A stretch of 64,000 bases of DNA from Arthrobotrys musiformis (GCA_036971715.1 JAVHJL010000003.1:3906001-3970000); one strand, 5' to 3'. Positions 20,081 through 32,417 are shown, counted from the first letter of the stretch. Program-made: numbers and translations. Notes: a model not told the origin generated them from the sequence alone.

Positions 20081-21559
20081 CTAGGCAGTTTGGGAGAGAG
20101 GCCAAGCTCCTGGAGGCAAGACCTTTGGTAGCTCCCTAGACTTAAACATGTCCCCCTCCGGATCCAAGCTGCTAGTTACATCAAATCGCACTGAAGTCGT
20201 TACCGGTGAGGTATCTACCACAATATCCTCATCGACCTCTCTAGCCATCTCCTCGAAGTCTACGTCCTCATACTGAGCTCCCAAAAATCCATAGTTAGAC
20301 TGGAGAGTGCTGAGCGCTGAAAAGACGTTATCAATAGCTTCCGCGAGATCTTTTATGAGCTCGGCAAGACCCTGTTCTCGATTTTGAGGATCTTTGACCC
20401 AAGATTCGAACGTTGCGGCCTCCTTATTTGTCGTGAATCTGACTTTTCTCGCGCTCCCGGCGATATTTGCTGCTGCAGCGCTGAACGCGAGACTTGAATC
20501 CGTATTTTCCTCGAGGAATTCTTTGATAGCGTTATCGTTGACCTCCACCATACCTTTCACCGGCTCCTGGTAATCAAACAGTTCTTTGGCCATATCTTCC
20601 CCATCTGACACCAAGGCAAACCCTTTGATTTTATCGTACATCGGGTAGAAAACCAACTTGAGAAAAGCGTTTGGGTTCGTGTCCCCCTTGGTAAAACGGG
20701 CAACTTGGAACGCTGCTTGCTCGAGATCGAGACCTAGATCTGTGGCCTTATGAATGTTGTCGTAAAGAGGGGCAAAAGCGGTTTCGTTCAAGGCCTCATA
20801 CCAGAACTCCCATTGGGCAGGAGTTATGATTTTAAGGTCCCCTTCCTCACGTTTGAAGATTTTCTGCTGAGGGCTTTGTTGGATGGCTTGGGCATCACGA
20901 TCACTTTCTTGGGTGTCAAGGCTCCGTTTGGCCATTGGGTGGGTTGCAAAAGGCTGGGAGCCATGGGAGTCCAAGTCATCCATGTTTCCAAGCCCGGTCG
21001 AACTTGGATCCTCGGAGAAGTCGATTTGGATAATATCGTCAAGTGAAAATGATCCGTTCCCGTAGGCGTCCTCTTCGTCATCCTCGTCAATTAGCACTGC
21101 TGCTTGCTGTACCTGGCCCTCATGTTGATTGGCAACTGGTGGGCCATTGAGGATGGCAGGAGGATTTATCCCGGCCAACATGTTTGCGATAACGAGATTT
21201 ATAGGCTGTGTGAAATCTATCGGGTCGGTATTTGCATCGGGCGGGTTAAAGTCAGGGTCTAAGAAGGGGTTCCAAAGCTCGGCAATTTGGGAAAGGGTAT
21301 TCTCGACCGCAGCGGCCCCCGTAGCAGCTTGTACTGCCTGTTGATTCAGAGCCGGATTCGCGAGATTAGTTTCATCGACGATTTCAGGCATGTCTGCAAG
21401 GCCCCCGGGACCCCAAGGAACATTAAGTTCCTCCCTCTCCGGGATATAATTTAAGCTGGGCACCTGTCGACCCGGGGGGAGGGCGAGACATGTTGACAAG
21501 AGGACTAAGTGAACAGAGACAACAGCCAACATTTTAGGATATTTAGATATGGAGGACAT
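20081..21559 (-). CDS. Secreted protein with Kex2-type sites, function unknown
   Basis: The frame is open further upstream, but the ATG at 21559 starts a clear signal peptide (MLAVVSVHLVLLSTCLALP a few residues in), so I choose that start; 492 residues. An N-terminal Asn/Pro/Ala-rich half carries an acidic patch (IDEDDEEDAYGN) and then dibasic sites MAKRSLD and IFKREEG about residue 210-240, suggesting cleavage of a propeptide in the Golgi. The C-terminal half (from about residue 250) is predicted alpha-helical (WEFWYEALNETAFAPLYDNI, LIKDLAEAIDNVFSALSTL). No family recognised and no cysteine framework. It starts 191 bp after the CENP-L stop on the same strand. Confidence 0.78.
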   Translation of the reverse strand: MSSISKYPKMLAVVSVHLVLLSTCLALPPGRQVPSLNYIPEREELNVPWGPGGLADMPEIVDETNLANPALNQQAVQAATGAAAVENTLSQIAELWNPFLDPDFNPPDANTDPIDFTQPINLVIANMLAGINPPAILNGPPVANQHEGQVQQAAVLIDEDDEEDAYGNGSFSLDDIIQIDFSEDPSSTGLGNMDDLDSHGSQPFATHPMAKRSLDTQESDRDAQAIQQSPQQKIFKREEGDLKIITPAQWEFWYEALNETAFAPLYDNIHKATDLGLDLEQAAFQVARFTKGDTNPNAFLKLVFYPMYDKIKGFALVSDGEDMAKELFDYQEPVKGMVEVNDNAIKEFLEENTDSSLAFSAAAANIAGSARKVRFTTNKEAATFESWVKDPQNREQGLAELIKDLAEAIDNVFSALSTLQSNYGFLGAQYEDVDFEEMAREVDEDIVVDTSPVTTSVRFDVTSSLDPEGDMFKSRELPKVLPPGAWPLSQTA

Positions 21560-21750
21560 GATAAAATTCAGAACGGGGTATCTTGAGTCTAAGCAAATAT
21601 CATAATATCGTGATAGCCACACAGGGGCCAGCCCTTTCTCGAAAAATGAGCTCAAACGTGGTCCATATGAATTAAGATGAGGCGTATTCGCGTGGTCCAG
21701 AAAACAAGCTCCTATCAGCGCAACAGCTAGAATCCTGTTGGCCCGATAGA

Positions 21751-22779
21751 TCATCTAGTCAAACCTGCCAGGGCGTGAATAATACCATCCCAGTTGCTCC
21801 TCCCTTCAATAGCAGACTCCGCAGCTAATGTCGGTAGGAATTTACACTTCCCACTTCCATCAGCTGCGGTCCCGATCACAAATTCCCCGCAGGCAGCTTT
21901 CGAAATCTTCATTTTCTCTACAAATATACCCATGTGATGATATGTATAGAGCGAAAATGCAAGCTCGAAAGGCCCTCTTTTATCAATCCCGTCTTTGTCT
22001 TGTTTTTGCTTTAGCTCTTCCCCTTTATACATCATCCCTGGCAAGTCAGCCCTGGAGAATGTCATCTGTATAGTTTTTAGAGTTTGTAGTTTCCCTTGCT
22101 TGTTGAAGCCAGCTCCGTCACCACTTGGAAGCGATGGTGGCTCCAACCATAGCTGGAGGTTCCTATTAGGATGGACATCATCCTCCGTATTGTCTGTAGG
22201 GGTGAAAGCCTCAAGGTGTTTTTCGACCACATCGATGATGAACCGATCCGGTATCCGTAAGCTCGAAACATGACAATCGAAATTTTCGGCAAGGTATTCG
22301 ATGAAACGAGATTGCAGCGATGCAGGTAATCGAGTGAGAAGAAGGGGGTAAGAATTCGATTGCTCAGCCCGGCTTGAAGCTCTACGGGTGGGTATTCGCC
22401 TGAAGGATTGGTCTGGGTTTTGTGCGGCATCTTGGCTAGGGTCTTGAACTAAGAAGGCCGAATACGTGATCTTTTCATAGCTGAAAACGACCGAAATTGA
22501 CTTCAGATCATTATCGGTACCGGTACCAGGTATCGTGATCGCCGAAAAGTCGACTCGCTTCAGGTTCCCTGTCCTCGATGTAGGGTCTTCGACAGCCTCC
22601 GATGCGACGCGAACACCCCGGAGCACATCTCCACGCAGTAGGTTTGTGAGTCGATTGGAGTGTGACCTTAGGTTCGCCTGAGAGGATAACGATCCTGAAA
22701 CGTTTAACGGGGTAACCTTGTGGAGATTGAAGGAGGTATTGTAGAGTAGAGCAAGGGGATCAGCTGCGTCGTTACTCAT
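21751..22779 (-). CDS. fta1: Kinetochore protein CENP-L / Fta1-like
   Basis: Component of the constitutive centromere-associated network (Sim4 complex in fission yeast), where CENP-L pairs with CENP-N on centromeric chromatin. Start chosen at the ATG at 22779 because the conserved fungal N-terminus begins there (DPLALLYNTSFNLHKVTPL); the open frame extends upstream without similarity. 342 residues. Other family-like stretches are LLRGDVLRGVRV, SVVFSYEKITYSAFLVQDP, PLLLTRLPASLQSRFIEYL and LELAF-type strands near the C-terminus. Recognition is from memory of the family pattern; a profile search would settle it. The gene has no introns. Confidence 0.75.
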   Translation of the reverse strand: MSNDAADPLALLYNTSFNLHKVTPLNVSGSLSSQANLRSHSNRLTNLLRGDVLRGVRVASEAVEDPTSRTGNLKRVDFSAITIPGTGTDNDLKSISVVFSYEKITYSAFLVQDPSQDAAQNPDQSFRRIPTRRASSRAEQSNSYPLLLTRLPASLQSRFIEYLAENFDCHVSSLRIPDRFIIDVVEKHLEAFTPTDNTEDDVHPNRNLQLWLEPPSLPSGDGAGFNKQGKLQTLKTIQMTFSRADLPGMMYKGEELKQKQDKDGIDKRGPFELAFSLYTYHHMGIFVEKMKISKAACGEFVIGTAADGSGKCKFLPTLAAESAIEGRSNWDGIIHALAGLTR

Positions 22780-23121
22780 GTTGAAAGCGTGGAGATTTGT
22801 TTGGATGAGGTCCTGATGCACGATGAGGTCGCGTTCCTTGTTCTGGCGGAACAGGGAAGTTTGTGGAGCATGAAAGCAACACAGTATGAATCCAACATCC
22901 AACACGAAACAGTTCGTGATGTGCCGCACTTGCCGCATCATGCATTACCTACGATGCTACCTCGTTGGATGTTATAGGTAATGTTGGTGATTAGAGACGC
23001 TATAGCTGTCGAGGACACAGGATCTTACGAGTGGAAATTGTATGTGCGGTTCTTATTTCTTTATTATCTTACATACATGTATTATCTTATATGATATCAT
23101 ATTATTGACTGGTTGTTAAGC
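22780..23121. other. Intergenic region
   Basis: 340 bp upstream of the CENP-L start and downstream of the kelch gene. AT-rich near 23050-23105 (repeated TATCTTA/ATATCAT); likely the 3' end of the kelch transcription unit. No gene. Confidence 0.4.
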
Positions 23122-26052
23122 CTATCCTTCTAGCTCGAAGACCTCGTGCAAACCCCTCGCTTTAGAAAATCTTACCCAGTCCATTCGCGATTTCCTATTC
23201 CGAGTGACCACTGGGGGAAAGTTGCACATGTCGACACTATGCAATCCCCTTGACCGTGGCACAGAATCCAACAAATCATCTGACATCGAGTTTCGTTTCT
23301 TCTCTAGTCTATTCCGTTGGTGGCGTGCCCGACAGCAACAAATTACCAGAAATGCCACTGCGCCGCCGACTACTCCTAATCCAGCTATAACCGATCCTGT
23401 GATTATTCCTGTCGTTCTCTGATAAGGCTTCATGTTTGCCGACTGTTGGCCCAGGGTATCGTTTTCATCAGTCGCTGTCGCTTCAAGCGTTGGAGTGGTT
23501 GTTTCAGTGGGTGTTTCAACAATTTCAGTGAATGACTTGGCCTCTGTACCGCTTCCGTCCGTAGGGCTCGTAGAAACAGCCTTTCGTTTGTGTGAAGTGG
23601 CGGTCTGGAAAATCTTTGTATTGTTGTAAGACAGCGTCATATGCATTGTCACTGTCTTTTGAGGTAGCTTTAGGGTTGAGATGACGGTCACCGCATCACC
23701 ATGCCGTTGGGTGGACTTGCTGTTTAAAACTTGAGATCTTTGTGTTTCTTTTGGAAGAGTGCTAAATGATGATGCCCTGGATACGAGACTGGGTTTGGTG
23801 GTAGTTGTTGATCCAAGACTAGTTGTTGATATATTCAAAAGTCTTGATACGGTTGGTTCTATAAGCTGAGATGGAGGCTGTATAGGGATCTGAGAGCTGC
23901 TGAGAAGGATAGTAGTCTTGGATCTAGATCTAGTCGTCTGTATAGACGTGCTTAAGGATTGCCATTGATCCGCATCTGTTAGCCTATCCGATGTCCTCCC
24001 CTGATTCTTCGACATCGCGAGGGAAGTAGATGTTGGAGGTTCTGTTAACGTTGTTTGATCTCTGGAAACTATGGTAGAGAGGGTCGAACTTTCCAGGGAT
24101 GTCCATATCGTAGGTGGGTGATCCAAGCCGAACGTCGAAGGGACAAACCCATTTAAACTTGAGGGAACCGGATGCCTAAATCTAGTGGATTCTATGGTCG
24201 TCGTCGAGTTTTCTTCTGTTTGTCTCGAATTCAGCGTACTCGAAGCTTCTGGCGCATAAAACAAATCGCGGATAAAGGAACTAGAAAACCTAGAAGGTGC
24301 GAAATTCTGCGTCGTGGCATCAGATAAAAGGTCCGATGGGACATAATCTTTGCCATTTGGATCGTAAGTATCCATCCAGTTGAGAGTCTTCAAATCCAAA
24401 ATCTTGAGCTCCGAAACGCAAACATCAGCATCAGACGTTGCCCCGTTTTGATCCACGAGTAGGAGGATTTGGCTTCGCCCAATAATGTGGCACTGCGGCT
24501 TCAATGGCACGAGTTTATCTAAGCCCACAAAAATTATTACCAAAATCGCTATATATATTTGCTTGACGTTACTGATGAGAAGCCCAACAATTTGTCGCTT
24601 ACCTCGTTTTAATAAAGTCCAACTAAATGAAGGTATAGACAGCACCCAAATTTCGCCGGTAGAATTAGCAGCCTGCAGCCCACCGATCATATAAATATGA
24701 TAGGATGGATGCAAACCATTCCCCGTCTTTATGGCGATAGAACAGGGACTTAGTCGCCCACGAGGGATTCCCTTCGAATCCGCACCGGTCTCGATAGCCG
24801 CATTTTCAAATCTTTGGTCTCCGGTCGTGCCCTGGAAATTCCAGCTTCGGCTCGCGATGTCATAGATCCGAACAGTGTCCAGAGGTGTCTAACCATAATT
24901 AAAACCGATAAGCTCATAATCAAGTCTTGTAAGCACCCCTAATCTTCAACCAGACAAGCTTACCAGCTCAGCATCTGACCTGTTTCTCCCAGAATAGCTC
25001 TGCCCTGCCAGATTTAACAAGATGCCCTTAGCGCCTACCCCAAGGAACACCGTGCTCCCATCTATTGAACTGAATGGTATTTTCTCGACCGTCCAGTCCC
25101 CCGAGCCAATATCGAAAAACCTTAGCTCATTTAAAGCCTGAGCGTGAACTAACTGGTCCCCACCACCAGTCCCACCAACCCAAAAGCCCGTCTTTTCATC
25201 CGGGGCAGAAATTAACGATCCATGATACGGGATAGCAAACCCTAGCTCACGAAGTGGCTTCGCTGACCACGATTTAGTTTCAGTATTGAACGTGAGAAGT
25301 TCGTTGGTCTGAACGGCGCTAAAACCTGGCTTTGTTGTCTTGGTACTAATGTTTTGAGAGGGCTTAAGCTTTTGAATTTGGTATATTTTCGTGAAGTCTG
25401 TAAACAGCCCCAGCCGTTCTATTTCTGCGGTCCCAATCCGAGCCTCAGGAGGATCTATTGACTGAGCCGTATAGTCATCGATTCGGAATGGTTTTGATAG
25501 GTCGAGCCGTAGGATCACTTGGTCTGTAGTCTCAGCGTATAAGTATTAAACAGGACATCTTTCGCCAACCAATATAGAAACTCTTTAGGATAATTTCAAT
25601 GGAGATACATACGGGACGCCAATGGAAGCATATCGTTTAGCTGAGGGCCTTTATATGAAGCTTCACTGCCGAATATATAAAGACCGTCATTTACAATGAC
25701 ACCTAGGAAGTGTTGAATAGTTAGGGTTCTCTACTTCGCATGGTTTATAAGCTTGTATATGAGGTATATGAACTGACGTACTTTGAAAGCGAGAGATACG
25801 GCACAAATTATAGCGTTTGTTTGCTGGATTAGGGCTCTCATCATCGTTCCTTCGTTCGACACCATAGCCTGAAAATGAACCTTTGGTTGTGTGGAAATGC
25901 GCATGTGCGCTACTATTGATGGAGCCGGTAGGTCGAAAAGAAGATTTTGACGAGTAGGAATGCGTGAAATGACAAAAAACGAAAAGAACAAAATAAGGAA
26001 AGAATAAAATTGAGGAGAGGCACAGCCTCCTAAAATATATGGTTAATATCAT
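23122..26052 (-). CDS. Kelch-repeat type I membrane protein
   Basis: Five exons: 25782-26052, 25613-25702, 24964-25523, 24603-24888 and 23122-24518; introns of 79, 89, 75 and 84 bp have GT..AG ends and all phases agree, giving 867 residues. Order: a hydrophobic signal/anchor (SILFFPYFVLFVFCHF), a kelch-type beta-propeller with blades such as VIVNDGLYIFG, LLTFNTETKSWSAK, GFWVGGTGGGDQ and HIYMIGGLQAANSTGEIWVL, a Ser/Thr-rich stalk of about 270 residues, one transmembrane helix (GIITGSVIAGLGVVGGAVAF) and a basic cytoplasmic tail starting CCCRARHQRNR. Probably a cell-surface protein with an outside propeller. Ligand unknown. Confidence 0.9.
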
Positions 26053-27881
26053 AGATCAGAGAAATGTTGTCTCCACAGTAGCATCTGGTCCACGAGATAA
26101 ATTATTATTATTGAGTAAGCGCACCAAGGGAATTTTCGAAATTCCTCAACGCCAAGAAGCGCTAGATACGGCTGCGAAGGACTTGATATAGCTGGATCCG
26201 TCATGCTATCGAGCCATTGGTATTTTGGCCCCAGCCTTAATTAATCCGAATACCTGTAGCGATCTCAATTGATTGTCAGCATATGCCATAGTCAAGCGGA
26301 GAAATACGGCGCTGTGCAGTGGTAGAGGGCCTCCTTGGGAGTAAATATTGAGTGATCGTATTCAAAATGGACGACGTAAGAATAATACCTCGTCCATACC
26401 AATATTAATATCGACGAGGATTCGCTGGCAACAGTACAGCTAGCTCCACGGGTACTAACGAATCAAAATCTAGCGCCGGAATCTAGAAGTAAGGCACGTG
26501 GCTTCTCTAATTATAGATACCTACCTCGGTGCTTAAGTGTATATCCGCGTTATATTGTTTGATTCGGGTCGGGTAAACCTTTCTGATAATTATGGGATGG
26601 GCCCCGCTGGCTCAGCGGCAATACGCAATAACCTGGGCCACAGATAAAGGGAAGAAATGGATGAATTGAAGAATGGAAGTGGAATTGAGAGGCACTGTGC
26701 TACGGATATTTGTCTTATGGGGCATGGAAACCAGTCAACACAACTTCCAGCTACACAACCGTGCCGCATTGCATATTGGCTTGCTAACCCTGCGCTATCG
26801 GGTTGAATTGTTACTAACAAAACAACCCCCCTCGGTGCCTATATGGCTATGTAACATATGCATGAAACATTGAATGAGCCAGTAAAACTGCTTAGAAATA
26901 AAATTAAACAGAGAAGGAGAAAACCTTGCGGCAATGTGCATGTTTTATGTATTAGTAACAAACCTAAAACATCATTTGCATATTTATTAATTGTTGGTAT
27001 GAGTTCTAGCGCTCTAGAGTCTGTAGAGAACAAAGCTATTAATTCACAAATCGAAACCTAGCTGCCCGATGCCTAAATTTTAGAGCGTGACCCAAACTTC
27101 TTGGCTCCGTAAGGATACAGTTGCTTTTGCTGTGCTGTTTCAAATTAAACCAAGTCTCCTCTCTGAGGTGGTGATGTTGTTTGAGGCCCATATGTTGGAA
27201 TCCAACGTGATGACAGTTGCTTGGTCGGACCCGGTGCTCCACACGCCACGGCCACAGCGCTAGAGCTCCTAGCTATATAAAATATGTAATTTTCGTGGAT
27301 AGATCAAATTCATGATGGTAGATGGAATGGATATAGCCAGTATCTACTCGATTTTCTCTAGATTTAGTATTTAAGAATAGATGGACGTCACTATTTAGAA
27401 TAGAGCCCGTAACGCTTAAATATTAGTTGCGATCGGTACCAGTATCTAGTTGCGTAGCTCGCGCCCGATTTGGATTAAATATGAGGCATGTTGGCTACAA
27501 CCCTTGTATATGGTTTTTACAACTAGCAACTCGAAGTCGCGTTTGTAGTCTCGAGACCCGATGTTGCAATTGATGTGCATATGCCAGCTTGAGCTCTCTC
27601 GCGGCCTAGAATAGCTCCTCTCACGCCTGAAATGCACGATGCAATATCATGGTACCATCATATGCGCCCGGTTGGCGCTCTCTCATATGTTATCAAGATA
27701 GTTTAATTTAACGGTGGCTAGGCTTTGCTTCCTCGTATACAACGTCAAAAATCCATTAGATATTATTTTGCACCGAAACAGACTAGCTGAAAACCAACTT
27801 TCTAAAGCTTATCCCGCCGATAGGTTACATACATGTATTCAATGATGTATGATAGATACAATAATAAGTCGATTGGTTGCA
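26053..27881. other. Intergenic region, no gene seen
   Basis: 1.8 kb between the start of the kelch gene and the 3' end of the F-box gene at 27882. AT-rich in its second half. Open frames are all under 80 codons, without signal peptides, domains or splice partners that I could find. Confidence 0.45.
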
Positions 27882-29084
27882 TTACCAAAGCGGGCGCCTC
27901 TCGGCGCAGAGTTTCTGGAAGTAGGCCTTTGCCGCAATGTCAACTTTCTGCAATGTTAAATCCTCGCTTGTGCTCTCGAATTCCGGAATAGATGGCAATT
28001 TCGATGAGTAAATCCTCCAATGTCTTCTATGTTCCTTATAAGTATTTTCCGATTCCTCCAAATTAATAAATGGGCCGAATCGCCGTCGAATAAGCTTCCG
28101 GCGCCGGCTGCATCGGCAAATCTTTCCGGGACATTTGGGGCAGGTGCCATCACTTATCATTTTCCGTAGGTCTCTCTCGGCGATGTGGTGCATACTGCTC
28201 TCAAATTTTGAAAGAATTTGATCTTTAGCACGCCATTCCCTTTGGCAATCTTTCGCCGCGCGTAACCAAGACTCTGCATGTGCGAGTAGGTGGTAGCTAT
28301 AGCTCATATATTTGCGCGAACTAGACATTTCGTCCTCCTGAATTTCAAACATTTCAGAAAGCCAGTGGCTATAGAAGGCGTTATAGATTCGTTCGGGATC
28401 CTTTGAGATTAGCGCCTCCAACGATTGAGCGTGGAAACCGGGTCCGTGGCATATATCCCTCTTGTATTCCTCTACCCAGTATTCGGCGATCCTTCGGAGG
28501 TAAAAGATGTCTTCCATGACCGTGTACCTGCACTCGAAAACATCGATATATCCGTAACCGTAGATGATCGTGTATGGATATTCGTTGAGAGCCTTGTCGA
28601 CGTCCGGCCACCCTAACCCCGGGGAGCTCAAAATTTTATCGAAGTTGATGCGAAAATCCTGTGGGAGATCGTCTTCGGTAATCCTCTTTTCGGGCTGAGA
28701 CTTCTGGGCCTTTTCAATTTTGCGCGCTCGCACGGCTTCCCAACGTCTCGCGCGAAGGACTCTGTAAACTAGCCAGGCCTGCATTGACATTCCATTCTTG
28801 AGGACCCTCAGGAGACACCCCATCGCTGCTCCTGATTTCCATAGGGATTGTAGCTGTCGACAAGTTGAGAGTAAATTGATGAACGACATCAAATCGCAGC
28901 GTTCTAGGATTTCGAAGATGATTTCGAGCGGGAGGTTCATAAATTTCGAACGTCCGGGCCGAATGCGCAACATCCTAGCGGCCCGGGTTAAGAATTTTGT
29001 CGTCCATCTTTTAGCCCTTACAACCTGGCGACCGGGCCGCCCTCCCCCGCCGGGATTGCTATTGTAGGGACGAAGCCACGACAT
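27882..29084 (-). CDS. F-box protein with C-terminal cysteine knuckle
   Basis: Single exon, 400 residues, ATG at 29084. A basic N-terminus precedes the F-box (FMNLPLEIIFEILERCDLMSF). The middle is a long helical region (WVEEYKRDICHGPGFHAQSLE and neighbours). Near residue 320 there is CPKCPGKICRCSRRRKL, a possible small zinc-binding knuckle unusual for this class. The N-terminus is Gly/Arg-rich with a basic tract, so nuclear localisation is possible. Likely an SCF substrate receptor; no partner can be named. Confidence 0.8.
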   Translation of the reverse strand: MSWLRPYNSNPGGGGRPGRQVVRAKRWTTKFLTRAARMLRIRPGRSKFMNLPLEIIFEILERCDLMSFINLLSTCRQLQSLWKSGAAMGCLLRVLKNGMSMQAWLVYRVLRARRWEAVRARKIEKAQKSQPEKRITEDDLPQDFRINFDKILSSPGLGWPDVDKALNEYPYTIIYGYGYIDVFECRYTVMEDIFYLRRIAEYWVEEYKRDICHGPGFHAQSLEALISKDPERIYNAFYSHWLSEMFEIQEDEMSSSRKYMSYSYHLLAHAESWLRAAKDCQREWRAKDQILSKFESSMHHIAERDLRKMISDGTCPKCPGKICRCSRRRKLIRRRFGPFINLEESENTYKEHRRHWRIYSSKLPSIPEFESTSEDLTLQKVDIAAKAYFQKLCAERRPLW

Positions 29085-30257
29085 CTTTACGCCCGCCTAG
29101 CGCCTTTGTACTGGGGTCGGATTGTGAAACCGCCGAGAGGTAGCTATTGTTTCCCTCCAGATCGGGTCGATTCTTGTACGGCCTCCCTTAAGGCCTTTGA
29201 GAACCGGTTAACCCGGGTTTACGGGCAGGAGCATGCGCACCAGATTGATGTAGTGATGCAACGATACACTAGTGGATATCGAATTCGGAATTCGAATCGG
29301 GTACTATTTTAAGGTACGACATCGATGGTTGCCAATCTGTTGTGAGAACCTTTGACTTCAACAAAACCCCGGAGGCTAAATATGCGTGGCTACGCGTGGT
29401 TTAACGCTGGCCTCATTGCCATAGACCAACGGGATAACATGCACTATCATGAGCGATGAAGAGGTATACTATTTACCTCAATATTTCTCATTTTAATACT
29501 GTAGAAGAAACCGATTGAAGGCGACCCTGATACCTCTCCACAACTTCGCGGACATGCATCCATGCGCACACATTCGGACCCATGCATGGCCTAGGCTATT
29601 GATTTATATCTACTGCGCTCTCCGATGAGTTGGATCTATAGAACATATTAAATGTAACCCACATGTTTGGCGAACTAGTATATGATCTGCCAGCATGCAG
29701 CAATTAATGTATTGAAACATTTATTGAATTAATCGAATGCTACTAGTATACTTCAACTGGAGAATTTAAACACATTATCGATATACCACTCCATGCTCGA
29801 TATCAAGGCAGGCGACCTTGAACGGGTAGCCGTACATTATATTCCTTAAGATCCTTAAGGCCTTGCAAGTTGACGATATATAATTTCTCCAGCTTCAATG
29901 TGGCTTAGGGGTATATATGTACTTATATATTAGATAAGCATATGTCCAAACTTGCGTTCTAGTATGCCAGAGCTAGTCAAAGTTATTTTAAATTTCCAGA
30001 ACTACATTATCTGATTTGCTAAGTCCACGTTAGAGCTAGCTGCTAAGGTCTCTCGAGTCTCTCCATTTTCCAGCAAACGTTGCGTTTTTAAACCAACGCA
30101 AATGCGTTCAAAACATGCCATGCACCGAAACTTCCCCCACCCAGAATGCCTGTCCGTGACGTCCCACGCTGTAGACTCAAGATTTTGCACATGGCTAGTC
30201 TACGTCTAGTCTAATTAAGGGAATGCTGAATACAAAGGATACATCGAATCCACCACA
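29085..30257. other. Intergenic region, no gene seen
   Basis: Divergent promoter between the F-box gene (-) and the four-exon gene (+). AT-rich from about 29600 onward with several short inverted motifs (e.g. AAGATCCTTAAGG near 29850). No coding sequence supported. Confidence 0.4.
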
Positions 30258-32205
30258 ATGGTCTTCGAACGGCAAATCCGAACACAAATAGTAGCAATAC
30301 CAACCGCAAATACAACCGTAGCAGACTACAACTACGGACCATTCCGACAACCGAACAATTTAGCCCCCGAGATACCGGGAATAGTACTCTCCAGTCCATT
30401 ATGGGACTACAATCCTAGAAAAAAGCAGTTCCGGCGTGGGTATTCCTTTCTGATGGAAGCAATGAATTATCTTGGCGTTTTATTAATAGTTTTTGATTGA
30501 AATATTGTAGTATGCTGGTCGGGGTACGAGAATACCGAGCGGGAGTGGGAGAATCCGTCAGTTTGTGACAATAGGCTCCAAAACACTGGTTCTCTCCGGC
30601 GCGGATTGGTTTGGATCCCTCAGAATTCATTTGAGGGACTGGTCGACAATCTTATCACACTCCACGAGTATGATATGATGGGTAATGCGTACTATCAATA
30701 CATTACTGCGGCGAAGCTGGATGACGGGACGATGATGATGGATTTTGAGACTTTGGGCCAGGGAGGGGATGGTCTTGGGTAAGTGGAAGTTTGTGCACAT
30801 GTGCTCACTTCTCTCATGCCTAGCGATGATGTTGAGATGTTGTGAATGGATTATAGATTTGAGTTTCGGGATACCAGTACACGAAAAGTTCCCGGGACGA
30901 AGAGTATGGCTGTCTCTTCACTTCAGTCGTGGTTATATTGGGGCAGAAGGACAGATGAATGGGAGAGGCGATCTTTTTATGGTAAGATATCCCCCGTAAG
31001 TCATCTTGAATTTTCGCCAACTGCAAAACTAAAACGTATCATTTATAAATTTAGTCTGTAACCATCCTGACTACGGCCGCTCAGTCTTCCTCGCAAACCC
31101 ATATGCTCAAACGACAGACCCAGAAACCTGGAGCAGGATACCTTGCCAAGTTTGTACACTCCAAGCACGGTATTGGTTTGAAGACAAAAGACAGCGTGAT
31201 ATCCGACCCCTTGAAGAACGTATACACAATCTACAACAACGCGACCATGAAGATCCGTTGAACATTAGAAAGAATCATTACAGTACTACGCATAGAAATA
31301 TCCCGCGACGGATAACGTTTGCAGATGAGTTTGGAGATGTTGAACCACCATGGACAACCATGGAGCTGGAGGATAGAATCGCCTCGGAGGCACGCGGAGT
31401 CGAATATGTCAGGCCGTACATTTTAACTAGGAGGGCGATGGAAAGAGGAGAAGTAACGGTTGATACTTTTACTAATCTCGATGCGCCGCCGGCTCGGGGG
31501 CGGTTAGGACGAAATCGACGCCAGCCTTACAACCAACCTGACATACTATTTGAGCAGTTGGTTGGGACTATTGACGAGTTAGGGGATGCGGACGGAGAGC
31601 ATATGAGACAAGTCCCAATTGAGAGCAGTCAGAGGGCTAGGGGTGAGGAAAGGGTTGTAAATATGGATTTGCAGCGTGATGCGCTTGACCGTGCTCTTGA
31701 TTCTGTGCTTAGAACCGGGAACAGGATCGCTTTGATGGCGTTGGCAAGGTCCGGTGTCCCGCTAGAATCGGACATAAATGCAGACGTTTTGAGGGACATA
31801 GGAATGGAACCCGAGGAGTTCGAGGGACTGGATCGAATACGGCAAAGGCAGCGCCAGGACCAAGTTCAAGAGGTGGCAGAGGAAAACGAAGAGCCAAGCT
31901 CAGACGAAGCCTGGGAAGATATCTATGCTGACATTACCTCCAGTGTTAGTGGGGGCGGTAGTATGGCGGGCGGCGACGGCCTAGCCGCGTCTATGAGATC
32001 CGACGTCAACCCGAATCCACAAGTGGAACCTCGAAAGTCCACAAGCCAACGGTGCGGTAGGTTCCTTGGAAGGGTTTGTAACTCCATTAGTGCTGGTGTC
32101 AGCAATCTTCTCGGCTGGTCGCAGGGATCAAATGCAAGAAATCAAAGATCAGAGCAGCAACAGGATTTTAGAGAGCCGATTGAGCTTGACGTTGCGGGAA
32201 CATAA
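30258..32205 (+). CDS. Four-exon orphan protein with Cys-rich N-terminal half
   Basis: Exons 30258-30435, 30511-30778, 30857-30981 and 31055-32205 (introns 75, 78 and 73 bp; donors GTGGGT, GTAAGT, GTAAGA; phases agree), 573 residues. The joined N-terminal half has a cysteine series: LCWSGYENTEREW, NPSVCDNR, then after a stretch rich in aromatic residues VCNHPDYGRSVFL and RIPCQVCTLQARYWF, which ends in a CxxC pair and could bind zinc. The second half is charged and probably disordered, with acidic patches (EENEEPSSDEAWEDIYADI) and a final hydrophobic patch. No signal peptide and no known family. Tail-to-tail with the sirtuin gene. Confidence 0.75.
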
Positions 32206-32417
32206 AAAAAAAGGCAATAAATAAACGCTCGGAATAGAAATGAAGAATTATGTCGCACGCTATGATGATAAAAACAACATGAGAGATTATTTACAGTAAA
32301 AAAAGATGCCTCCCAAACGCCAACACCGAAATTCAGGTATAGCCGTGATTACCATTCGCTTGCTAAAACTTGGACAACATGGGAAACCAAATATTTAGTC
32401 GTGATGTGAATAGTACA
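32206..32417. other. Short intergenic region between convergent genes
   Basis: About 210 bp, starting with an A9 run and AATAAA right after the stop codon of the + strand gene, which are likely 3' end signals. No gene. Confidence 0.4.
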
